From Sphingomonas koreensis (GTDB lineage Bacteria > Pseudomonadota > Alphaproteobacteria > Sphingomonadales > Sphingomonadaceae), in assembly GCA_006438735.1 (NCBI GenBank), contig RCZF01000001.1, positions 310,001 through 374,000 on the forward strand: 64,000 bases of DNA, given 5' to 3'. Positions within the stretch are counted from its first letter, which is position 1; every line of letters starts with the position of its first letter. The position numbers were made by a program, and so were the translations under genes. Shown here in pieces: positions 1 to 7,501 of the stretch. A model generated the notes under the pieces. That model saw nothing but the letters and a program-made list of their open reading frames with translations, was not told the DNA's origin and made no database searches.

Positions 1-2
1 TC

Positions 3-395
3 TACATCAGCACGAGCACGCTCGATCGATCGACCGCAGACCGCGTTGTCGAAGCGTTGGCGGCAGATAGCGTCGCGCGTAACGACGATCGCGATCTTAC
101 CGGGGCCTTGATCTTCACCGGGACGCATTTCGTACAGATTCTCGAAGGTGCGCCGGAAAAGATCGAGTTGTTGCTGTGCTCTCTGCGCGCTGACAATCGC
201 CATAGGGAAATTGTGATCATAGAACGCGGGCAGCTCTCGGCACGGCGCTTTTCTAGCTGGCGGATGGCTTATGCCGGGCCATCTCAATTCATCGGACGTA
301 AGATCAGTCGGGTGCTGAACGATCCTTCGCCCGGAGAGCTTCGCTGGGCTGCTGGCTGGCTCACCCATCTGATGCAAGAATTCGTCGCACCGTAG
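3..395 (+). CDS. BLUF-domain blue-light sensor protein, 5' end cut by window edge
   Basis: The BLUF domain binds FAD and senses blue light. The reading frame is open from base 3, so the true start lies outside the window. Features of the family are visible: a Tyr at the first readable codon (position of the flavin-contacting Tyr), the Asn in RNDDRDLTGAL, the Gln in FVQILEG, and the SWRMAY segment matching the Trp/Met strand near the flavin. About 40 residues follow the domain and no effector domain is present, so it is a short BLUF protein that would act through a partner. The stop at 393-395 lies about 100 bases before a KaiC-like gene on the same strand, so co-transcription is plausible but not shown. 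Confidence 0.85.
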   Translation, partial: YISTSTLDRSTADRVVEALAADSVARNDDRDLTGALIFTGTHFVQILEGAPEKIELLLCSLRADNRHREIVIIERGQLSARRFSSWRMAYAGPSQFIGRKISRVLNDPSPGELRWAAGWLTHLMQEFVAP

Positions 396-501
396 CAATG
401 CAGGAGCGGGGAGGGCGACGACCCGTGCCACATGCGCGAATAGCCTTGCAAAGCCGGATAATGCGCAGATGGTCGCGGCGACCAAGCGGGAGCCGTCTTC
501 G

Positions 502-2013
502 ATGTCCGATACCCGACACCCTCATGAAAGCGTTTCCACTGGTCTGGAAACGCTCGATGGGATTTTGGCGGGTGGCTACGCACGAAATCGCATCCACCTG
601 ATCGAAGGGCGGCCCGGATCCGGCAAGACGACGCTTGCCCTCCAGTTTCTTGCGGCGGGACGCGAAGCGGGTGACCGCGGAATTTACATCACGCTGTCCG
701 AAAGCCGCGAGGAGTTGCGGCACGTCGCCAAAACACACGGCCTCAACCTCGACGCCGTCGAAATCCGCGAGCTCGTTCCGCCTGAGTTGACACTGAATGC
801 CGAGATGGAACAGTCGGTCGTCTACGCCGCCGATCTCGAACTCAACGAGACGATCAATCTGGTAATGAAAGCGGTTGAGGAAGTCGATCCGACGCGCGTG
901 GTGTTCGACAGCCTGTCCGAAATTCGCCTGCTGACGCAGGAACCCCTGCGTTATCGTCGCCAAGTTCTGGCACTCAAGCACTTCTTTACTCAACGAGGGT
1001 GCACCGTCTTGTTTCTCGACGACGTAACTGCCGAAGACGACGATGTGAATTTGCATAGCCTGGTGCACGGGGTGATCCGGCTCGAACAGATCGCAGTCTC
1101 CTACGGCGGTGAACGCCGACGGCTTCGGGTTTTGAAGATGCGAGCACGCGGCTTCGCAGGTGGGTTTCACGACTACAAGATCCGCCAAGGCGGGTTGCGG
1201 ATATTTCCGCGCCTGGCGGCTGGTGACTTCGACCCTGCGTGGGAAGATAGCCCGCAAGCGAGCAGCGGACTGCCGGAACTCGACGCATTGATCGGCGGCG
1301 GGCTCGACCGCGGCACGAACACCTTGCTGGTGGGGCCGGCGGGCGCGGGCAAGTCGACGCTGGCGATGCAGTTCGTCATCAAAGGGGTCGAGCGCGGTGA
1401 AAAGGCCCTGTTCCTCAGTTTTGAGGAGACAGCGCGCAACTTTCAGCGTCGCAATGGGGGGATCGGCATCGACGTAAGCAAAGCGATCGAATCCGGAATG
1501 TTGATTTTCCGCACCGTCGATCCCGCCGAGCTAACGCCAGGCGAGATGACCAACGCCATCCGCGAGCATGTTGAAGCCGGCGTCTCCACGGTCGTCCTGG
1601 ATTCGATCACCGGATACCAGCATGCGATGCCAGAGGAAAAGTTTCTCCTGCTCCAAATGCATGAACTGCTGACCTATCTCAATCAGCATAATATTCTAAC
1701 ATTCCTGGTCCTCGCCCAAGGGGGAATGGTCGGTGAAACACGGTCGCCGTTCGCGATCACCTACCTCGCTGACACAGTCTTGTTACTTCGCTATTTCGAG
1801 GTCGCGGGGAGAGTGCGCAGAGCAATCTCCGTCATCAAGCGTCGCACAGGCGGCCACGAGATCACATTACGTGAATTCCGTATTCAAAACGACGGGATTC
1901 ATGTCGGCCGCGTGTTGTCCGACTTCAGTGGCATTCTCACCGGCAGCGCAAGCCAGCGCGGCGAGCACTCTGACCCGTTTGGCGAAGAACCAGCCCCGAT
2001 GCCCGGCAGGTGA
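502..2013 (+). CDS. KaiC-like double-domain RecA-type ATPase
   Basis: This protein of about 503 residues has two RecA/KaiC ATPase halves, each with its own P-loop (GRPGSGKT near the start of the first half, GPAGAGKS in the second) and Walker B-type strands (VVFDSLSE, VVLDSITG). The length matches cyanobacterial KaiC (about 519). At the place of the KaiC autophosphorylation pair Ser431-Thr432, the aligned residues here read Thr-Tyr (ITYLADT), so phosphorylation chemistry may differ. I chose ATG 502 because GGGAG lies nine bases upstream; ATG 469 in the same frame has no Shine-Dalgarno. The stop overlaps the GTG of the next kinase gene (GTGA), indicating translational coupling. There is no KaiA or KaiB nearby, so a true clock is unlikely; such KaiC proteins are usually signalling ATPases. 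Confidence 0.9.
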   Translation: MSDTRHPHESVSTGLETLDGILAGGYARNRIHLIEGRPGSGKTTLALQFLAAGREAGDRGIYITLSESREELRHVAKTHGLNLDAVEIRELVPPELTLNAEMEQSVVYAADLELNETINLVMKAVEEVDPTRVVFDSLSEIRLLTQEPLRYRRQVLALKHFFTQRGCTVLFLDDVTAEDDDVNLHSLVHGVIRLEQIAVSYGGERRRLRVLKMRARGFAGGFHDYKIRQGGLRIFPRLAAGDFDPAWEDSPQASSGLPELDALIGGGLDRGTNTLLVGPAGAGKSTLAMQFVIKGVERGEKALFLSFEETARNFQRRNGGIGIDVSKAIESGMLIFRTVDPAELTPGEMTNAIREHVEAGVSTVVLDSITGYQHAMPEEKFLLLQMHELLTYLNQHNILTFLVLAQGGMVGETRSPFAITYLADTVLLLRYFEVAGRVRRAISVIKRRTGGHEITLREFRIQNDGIHVGRVLSDFSGILTGSASQRGEHSDPFGEEPAPMPGR

Positions 2014-3296
2014 ACGAACCCGTCGCGATCTGCGCCCCGGCGGGGCGCGACGGAATGGTTCTGCTCGAAATATTGCGGTCGAATGACATTGCCGCCTGCT
2101 TGACGAAGCCGGAAGCGCTGGTTGGCGGCATCGAAGCCTCGGCCTACGCTGCGGTGCTCCTCACCGATGAAGCGACCAGGTTGATCGCGCCCGAAGCGAT
2201 GGAAACCGCACTGTCCGGTCAACCGCCCTGGTCGGATCTGCCATTCGTCGTGCTGACTTCTCGGGGCCGGCCGGGGCCAAGACTTGCCGGGATGCTGAAA
2301 ATATTAGGTAACGTCGTTCAGGTGGAACGGCCGGTCCATCGGGCCACCGTTGTCGACCTGGTTGGCAACGCACTTCGCGCACGCCGCCGCCAGATCGAAG
2401 CGGGGTGCTATCTCGAGGAGCGCGAGATCGCTGAGCGAAAGCTACAGGAATTTGCTGACGGTCTTGAACGTCAGATTGCCCACCGCACCCGCGCGCTCAC
2501 GGCGACAAGCCGACGTCTGTCTGTACAGATCAAGGAGCGCGTCGCGGCACAAGAGCGCATGAACCAGATGCAGTCCGAACTTATCCACGTTTCGCGGCTC
2601 AGTGCGATGGGCACGATGGCATCCACGCTCGCGCACGAACTCAACCAGCCGTTGACCGCGGTGTCGAATTACCTGCGCGGCAGTATTCGCCTGCTCGAAG
2701 CGAGCAATAATGTGGTCGATGCAAGCGTGCTGGGGGGATTGGAGAGCGCCGTCGCCAGCGCCCACCGCGCTGGGGAAATCGTCCGCCGCTTACGTGAATT
2801 CGTGTCACGCGGCACGGTCAATCGTAGGACAGAGAACGTGCCGAAACTGATCGATGAGGCCATCGCCGTTGGTCTGGTCGATGCGATGGCCTCGGGCGTG
2901 ACCTGCACGGTCGCGCTCGACCCTCGCGCGACGTCGATTGTCGTCGATCGGGTACAGATTCAGCAGGTGCTGATCAATCTGCTTCGCAATGCGGTCGAGG
3001 CGATGGGAACCACTAAGCGGCGCGAAATCACGATTCGAACTCGCTACCTCGGCAACGACTCCGTGGTCGAAGTGTCAGTAGCCGACACCGGCCCGGGGCT
3101 ACCGCCTCAGACGCTGGCGACCCTGTTTTCCCCCTTCACGTCAACAAAGGACGATGGCATGGGCATCGGACTGTCGATTTGCCGAACGATCGTAGAGGCA
3201 AATGGCGGAACGATCATGGGCGGAAACTGGCTTGGCGGTGGTGCGGAGTTCCGATTCACGGCGCCAATCGCTTCCGAAGCGTTAGCGGGCAGCTGA
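2010..3296 (+). CDS. sensor histidine kinase, FixL-type core with degenerate N-terminal receiver-like domain
   Basis: This is a cytoplasmic kinase of 428 residues starting with GTG at 2010, overlapping the KaiC-like gene by four bases. Residues 1 to about 125 have an alpha/beta receiver-like pattern without a clear phosphoacceptor Asp. A helical linker follows, rich in charged residues. The HisKA box is at His209 (LAHELNQPL) and the ATPase domain has an N box (NLLRNAVEA), G1 (DTGPGL) and G2 (GMGIGLSIC). HELNQPLT is typical of FixL/DctB-like kinases. It has no transmembrane segment and no obvious PAS domain, so its input is probably protein contact. The overlap with the KaiC-like gene makes that ATPase the likeliest partner (inference). 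No cognate response regulator is adjacent. Confidence 0.9.
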   Translation: MNEPVAICAPAGRDGMVLLEILRSNDIAACLTKPEALVGGIEASAYAAVLLTDEATRLIAPEAMETALSGQPPWSDLPFVVLTSRGRPGPRLAGMLKILGNVVQVERPVHRATVVDLVGNALRARRRQIEAGCYLEEREIAERKLQEFADGLERQIAHRTRALTATSRRLSVQIKERVAAQERMNQMQSELIHVSRLSAMGTMASTLAHELNQPLTAVSNYLRGSIRLLEASNNVVDASVLGGLESAVASAHRAGEIVRRLREFVSRGTVNRRTENVPKLIDEAIAVGLVDAMASGVTCTVALDPRATSIVVDRVQIQQVLINLLRNAVEAMGTTKRREITIRTRYLGNDSVVEVSVADTGPGLPPQTLATLFSPFTSTKDDGMGIGLSICRTIVEANGGTIMGGNWLGGGAEFRFTAPIASEALAGS

Positions 3297-3789
3297 TCAT
3301 GGCAGCATAGCGGCGACAAGGCCTACCTCGACAATGCATGGCGTTGCCCCTCGGGAGGGCGGCCACCCATCCATGCCCGCCGGCGAAAATCTGGCACTGG
3401 GCGTTGCCCTTGCTCACTTTGGCGATGACCGCTTGCCGATGGGCCTCTGCGCTCGCCCGCATCGAACGCGACCATCGCCAACCGCCATGACGATCGCGCC
3501 GAGCGCTGCAGCTCTTGAGGCCGGCGCCGGGACGACTCGCGGTTCTGCCAATCGGTAGCTAACGATTTCCGACCTTCGGCACGTTCAGCGTCCCCCAGTT
3601 GCAACGGGCTCTGACGCTGGAAATCGGCCGATGCCCATCGATCTGTTCTTCGGTCCAGACGCTGATGGCGAACGCCTGGCCGATTTGGCCCACCCGCTTA
3701 ACGCTTTGTTTACCTAAACTCTCCACTGTTTGACGCCTCGGCACAGGCGCGTTGTCGGCGGGTCGAGCGGTAAGAGTGCAAGGAGGACG
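3297..3789 (+). other. non-coding gap upstream of the cellulose operon
   Basis: I see no convincing gene in these 493 bases; the open frames on both strands have no recognisable protein features. The stretch must contain the bcs operon promoter. It ends with a strong AGGAGG at 3781-3786, which serves the first bcs gene. Confidence 0.5.
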
Positions 3790-4191
3790 ATGATGCGTCG
3801 TGATGCGCGCGATCTCCTGGACAAGCTGGGTCGGCGGGATGTGCGCTATCGACAGTTCGTCGACAGCACGACCGACATGGAATTGTGGCCGATCTTCGAG
3901 GCGCTGCTGCGCGACGATCGCGTTATCGGGGCCGATTGGCCTACGCAGGCCGAACCGCACGGCGGGCTGGTCGAGCGGCGGCCGGCCAGCGATGACGCCG
4001 TAAACTCTGCGGGGCGACCGATCGACCCCTTCCCGGACGCCCGCGAGGCGCCGGCCGCTGCGAGCAAACCGGCGGGATCGTCGTTGTTCGGCAACTATGA
4101 GCCAACCGGACGTCCAGTCATGCGCCCTTCGACCACGCCGCGGGCGCAAAGCATCCGCAATTTTCTTTCGCATCTCTCGGACGACGATTGA
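3790..4191 (+). CDS. BcsR/BcsP-like cellulose synthesis accessory protein
   Basis: This is a small protein of about 133 residues at the head of the cellulose operon. Its N-terminus (DARDLLDKLGRRDVRYRQF) resembles the short conserved helix of BcsR-type proteins (DL..L...LGL..V.Y..F). The rest is hydrophilic and rich in Pro, Ala and Arg, as in BcsP-like proteins. AGGAGG at 3781-3786 fixes the start at ATG 3790 or the adjacent ATG 3793, and not the earlier in-frame start at 3730. The stop overlaps the bcsQ start (TGATG). In enterobacteria BcsR works with BcsQ at the inner-membrane synthase; a similar role here is inferred from position. Similarity is weak, so the family name is tentative. Confidence 0.7.
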   Translation: MMRRDARDLLDKLGRRDVRYRQFVDSTTDMELWPIFEALLRDDRVIGADWPTQAEPHGGLVERRPASDDAVNSAGRPIDPFPDAREAPAAASKPAGSSLFGNYEPTGRPVMRPSTTPRAQSIRNFLSHLSDDD

Positions 4192-4919
4192 TGCCCCTGA
4201 TCCTGGTCCATTCGCCCAAGGGGGGCACCGGCTCGAGTTTCATCGCTGCGCAACTGGCGCTCGCCATGGCGGCGCATGGGCGCGATGTGACGGCGATCGA
4301 CTTCACTTATCAAGAGGGGCTCAAGCTTCACTTCGGGCTCGGACCGACGCAACAACTCGCTCAGTTCGGCGACACGCGTGTCGATCCCCTGGTGGTCGGC
4401 GGCGTGCGGCTGCTCGACGGCCATCATGCGTCGCGCCAGCAATGGTTCCAGGAGGCGGTCGGCTCCAGCCTGCTGCCGCTCGACGACGACCGCGTGATCA
4501 TCGCCGACGTGTCGGCGGGTAGTCGCGATCTGCGGGATATGCTGATGGAGGTGGCACAGTTGCATATCTGCACAATGATGCCGCGTCCGGCCTCGCTGGC
4601 GGCCTTGCCCAAAGTGATGCCCGGCGTGCCGACGATCGAGCTGGCCAAGACCGTGTTCGTGCTCAACCAGCTCGACGACCGCCGCAAACTGTCAAGGCAC
4701 TCGCATTTGTTCGTCCGCGAGCTGTTCGGCGATCAGTTGATTGGCGTCGTCCGCCGTGACGAAGCGGTCAATGAAGCTTTGGCGATGTTCCAGCCGATCG
4801 CCAAATATGCACCGTCGAGCGTCGTGCTGGCGGATTTCGAGGTGTTGACCGCTGCCGTTGAGCAGCGCTGCGGGCTCGTTCGCGTGGACGGTCGCCAATC
4901 GGCCGGAGCGGGATCGTGA
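4191..4919 (+). CDS. bcsQ: cellulose synthesis ParA/MinD-like ATPase BcsQ
   Basis: BcsQ (YhjQ) is a SIMIBI-class P-loop protein that places or stimulates the cellulose synthase. The 242-residue sequence opens with a deviant Walker A, HSPKGGTGSS, in which the usual second lysine-Thr (GKT) is Ser-Ser. BcsQ proteins commonly deviate here (E. coli has RGGVGTT), so this is a family trait and not decay. A switch-like strand, VIIADVSAG, and a VFVLNQLD segment follow. The start at ATG 4191 overlaps the preceding stop; a TTG directly upstream is less likely. The end overlaps the GTG of bcsA (GTGA). The operon position between the bcsR/P-like gene and bcsA supports the assignment. Confidence 0.9.
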   Translation: MPLILVHSPKGGTGSSFIAAQLALAMAAHGRDVTAIDFTYQEGLKLHFGLGPTQQLAQFGDTRVDPLVVGGVRLLDGHHASRQQWFQEAVGSSLLPLDDDRVIIADVSAGSRDLRDMLMEVAQLHICTMMPRPASLAALPKVMPGVPTIELAKTVFVLNQLDDRRKLSRHSHLFVRELFGDQLIGVVRRDEAVNEALAMFQPIAKYAPSSVVLADFEVLTAAVEQRCGLVRVDGRQSAGAGS

Positions 4920-7501
4920 ACGTGGGGCAGGCGATTGCGAACCCCCGACATGGCTTCACATTAGCCGGCAAGACGCTGACCGCGATCGGCCTAATGCTGG
5001 CGGCGGCGATCGCGATCGTCGTTGTGACGGTGCCGCTCGACTTACGCTCGCAATGGCTGTTCGGCGCGGTGACGATCGTTGGCGGCATGGCGATTGGTCG
5101 GCTGCGTCTCGAACGAACGACGCTGATCATCGCGATCCTGTCGCTCGTGGTGTCGACCCGGTATATCCTGTGGCGAACCTTCTACACGCTGGAATTCGAT
5201 TCAGCAGCAGGCGCGGTGCTCGGCATCGGGCTTTATGCCGCCGAGCTCTACGCATGGGTAATTCTCGCGCTCGGCGTGTTCCAGACCAGTTGGCCGCTGC
5301 ACCGCCCGGTCGTCGCGATGCGCGACGAACCCGAACGCTGGCCGACCATCGACGTCTACATTCCGACCTATAACGAGAGCCTCGAGATCGTCCGCAACAC
5401 CGTGTTCGCAGCGCTGGACATGGACTATCCGGCCGAGCGCTTCACCGTGTTCATCCTCGACGACGGCCGCCGCCCGGAATTCCGCACCTTCGCCCGCCAG
5501 ATCGGTTGCGGTTACCTGACCCGTGCCGACAACCTCCACGCCAAGGCCGGCAATCTCAACGCGGCAATGCGCCGAACCGATGGCGAGCTAATCGCGATCT
5601 TCGACTGCGACCATGTGCCGACGCGTGCTTTCCTGCAATTGACGGTGGTCTGGTTCCAGCGCGACCGCAAACTCGCGATGCTTCAGACGCCGCATCATTT
5701 CTATTCGCCCGATCCGGTGCAACGCAATCTTGGCGCGGTGCGCGACATGCCGGGCGAAGGTGACCTCTTCTATGGTCCCGTCCAAATGGGCAACGATCTG
5801 TGGAACGCAACTTTCTTTTGCGGCTCTTGCGCCCTCATCCGCCGCGACGCGCTGATGGAGACCAACGGGTTTGCCGGCGAGACGGTTACAGAAGACGCAC
5901 ACACCGCCTTGAAGCTCCAGCGCAAGGGTTGGAATACCGCCTATATTAACGCTCGTCTTTCCGCCGGGCTCGCCACCGAACGGCTGGTCCTCCACATCGG
6001 CCAGCGCATCCGCTGGGCCCGCGGGATGACGCAGATTTTCCGGATCGACAATCCGCTGCTCGGTCGCGGGCTGAAGCTGCCGCAGCGGCTTTGCTACCTC
6101 AATGCGATGCTGCACTTCCAGTTTCCGCTGCCGCGCATCGTGTTCCTCACCGCGCCGCTCGCCTACTTGATTTTCGGACAGAATATCATCCACGCGCCGG
6201 CGTCGCTCATCTTCGCCTATGCCCTGCCGCACCTCTATGTAGCGATGGCGTCGAGCGAGCGCGTGCAGGGCGGCACGCGGCGGCCGTTCTGGGGCGAGAT
6301 TTATGAAACTTTGCTCGCTTTCCATCTCGTCAAGCCGACCATCCTCACCCTGCTCAACCCGCGCAAGGGCACGTTCAACGTGACCGACAAAGGCGGCCTA
6401 CTCGATCAGACCTACATGGACCTGCACACCGTCCGGCCCCATCTTGTCACGATCGGGCTGCTGATCTTCGGCATCGTTTTCGGGATCATCAAATACTTCT
6501 TTCCGGCGATTTTCGAAGAGCAGCGCGACACGCTGTTGCTCAATGCCGGCTGGGCAACATTTAGCCTGGTGATCCTGCTCGCCGCCGTTTCCGTGGCCCG
6601 AGAGCGCCGGCAAACCCGCCAGCACATCCGGATCAATATCGCGGTGCCGGTGACGCTCTATTTCGACGACGGCTTCGTCGTCGATGCGACGACACAGGAC
6701 ATCTCGCTTGGCGGCCTCGCGGCCGATATGCCGCGCGGCTTTCAGCTCCAGGGACGCAATGTCACGGATATTTCCATGCCGATGGGCGACGAGAAGTTGA
6801 CCATTCCGGTTGATACGATCCGTATGGAATCGGGCACCGCCAACGTACGCTTCCAACCCCTCGAGCAAGATAGCGCGCGACTGCTCGTTCGCGCGGTGAT
6901 GGGTCGCGCCGATGCTTGGCAGCCGGCCAAACAGCTGCCGACCGTATCAGGGTGGCGGTCGCTGCGTGATATCGTGACGGTCGATCTCGTCACCTTGCGC
7001 CGTCTTGTTACCGCTGGTGGTCGCCGGCGTCAGCGCGTCAAGGCGCTGGCGGCGATGTCTACAGCCGTCGCAGGTGCAGCCGCCGCACTGGTCATGATGG
7101 CGATGCCGGTTTCGCCGGCCAGGGCCGCGACAGCGCCGACGCGGGTGGAAACCGCCGCGCAAGCACGCACGCCGGGCCTCCACCATGTGCGCCTGTCGCT
7201 GCGCGACCTGCAGATCAAGAGCGCCATTCGGCTACAGGGAACGCGGGGCGAAATCGGTGTGCCGTTCGGTATGCCGCGCAATCAGGTGGTCACCGGCGCG
7301 ACGATGACGCTGGATTTCGGCTATTCGCCGACGCTGCTCGGCGACCTAAGTCAGCTGGTCGTGCTCGTAAACGACGAGGTCGTTACGACGGTCGTGCTCG
7401 ATCCATCGAATAGCGGCGAGCACCAGGTCACCTTCACCGTCAACCCGGCCCTGTTCCTGCCCGGTGACAACCATCTGAACCTGCGCTTCCTGGGCCACTA
7501 G
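4916..7501 (+). CDS. bcsA: cellulose synthase catalytic subunit BcsA, fused to the N-terminus of BcsB and ended by an in-frame TAG
   Basis: This inner-membrane GT2 enzyme polymerises UDP-glucose into beta-1,4-glucan. It shows multiple TM helices, the catalytic Asp pair D182-D183, DCD at 230-232, TED at 325-327 and QRIRW at 363-367. A C-terminal PilZ domain carries the c-di-GMP motif RQHIR (568-572) and DISLGG. After PilZ an internal signal-peptide-like segment runs from about V708 to a likely cleavage after ARA (735-737). This is followed by about 120 residues of BcsB (cellulose-binding domain strands), so the gene is a BcsA::BcsB fusion like AcsAB of Komagataeibacter. Codon 862 is TAG, after which the same frame continues as BcsB. 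The BcsA moiety is intact and should be made; the fused BcsB part is truncated unless the TAG is an error or is read through. Confidence 0.92.
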   Translation: MNVGQAIANPRHGFTLAGKTLTAIGLMLAAAIAIVVVTVPLDLRSQWLFGAVTIVGGMAIGRLRLERTTLIIAILSLVVSTRYILWRTFYTLEFDSAAGAVLGIGLYAAELYAWVILALGVFQTSWPLHRPVVAMRDEPERWPTIDVYIPTYNESLEIVRNTVFAALDMDYPAERFTVFILDDGRRPEFRTFARQIGCGYLTRADNLHAKAGNLNAAMRRTDGELIAIFDCDHVPTRAFLQLTVVWFQRDRKLAMLQTPHHFYSPDPVQRNLGAVRDMPGEGDLFYGPVQMGNDLWNATFFCGSCALIRRDALMETNGFAGETVTEDAHTALKLQRKGWNTAYINARLSAGLATERLVLHIGQRIRWARGMTQIFRIDNPLLGRGLKLPQRLCYLNAMLHFQFPLPRIVFLTAPLAYLIFGQNIIHAPASLIFAYALPHLYVAMASSERVQGGTRRPFWGEIYETLLAFHLVKPTILTLLNPRKGTFNVTDKGGLLDQTYMDLHTVRPHLVTIGLLIFGIVFGIIKYFFPAIFEEQRDTLLLNAGWATFSLVILLAAVSVARERRQTRQHIRINIAVPVTLYFDDGFVVDATTQDISLGGLAADMPRGFQLQGRNVTDISMPMGDEKLTIPVDTIRMESGTANVRFQPLEQDSARLLVRAVMGRADAWQPAKQLPTVSGWRSLRDIVTVDLVTLRRLVTAGGRRRQRVKALAAMSTAVAGAAAALVMMAMPVSPARAATAPTRVETAAQARTPGLHHVRLSLRDLQIKSAIRLQGTRGEIGVPFGMPRNQVVTGATMTLDFGYSPTLLGDLSQLVVLVNDEVVTTVVLDPSNSGEHQVTFTVNPALFLPGDNHLNLRFLGH

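Noticed and set aside
361-1257. 298-codon frame on the minus strand inside the KaiC-like gene
   Set aside because: Antisense shadow of a clear KaiC homologue; its translation shows no domain and there is no ribosome-binding site.
502-2013. True circadian clock KaiC
   Set aside because: No kaiA or kaiB in the window and the phosphosites differ; kept as KaiC-like ATPase.
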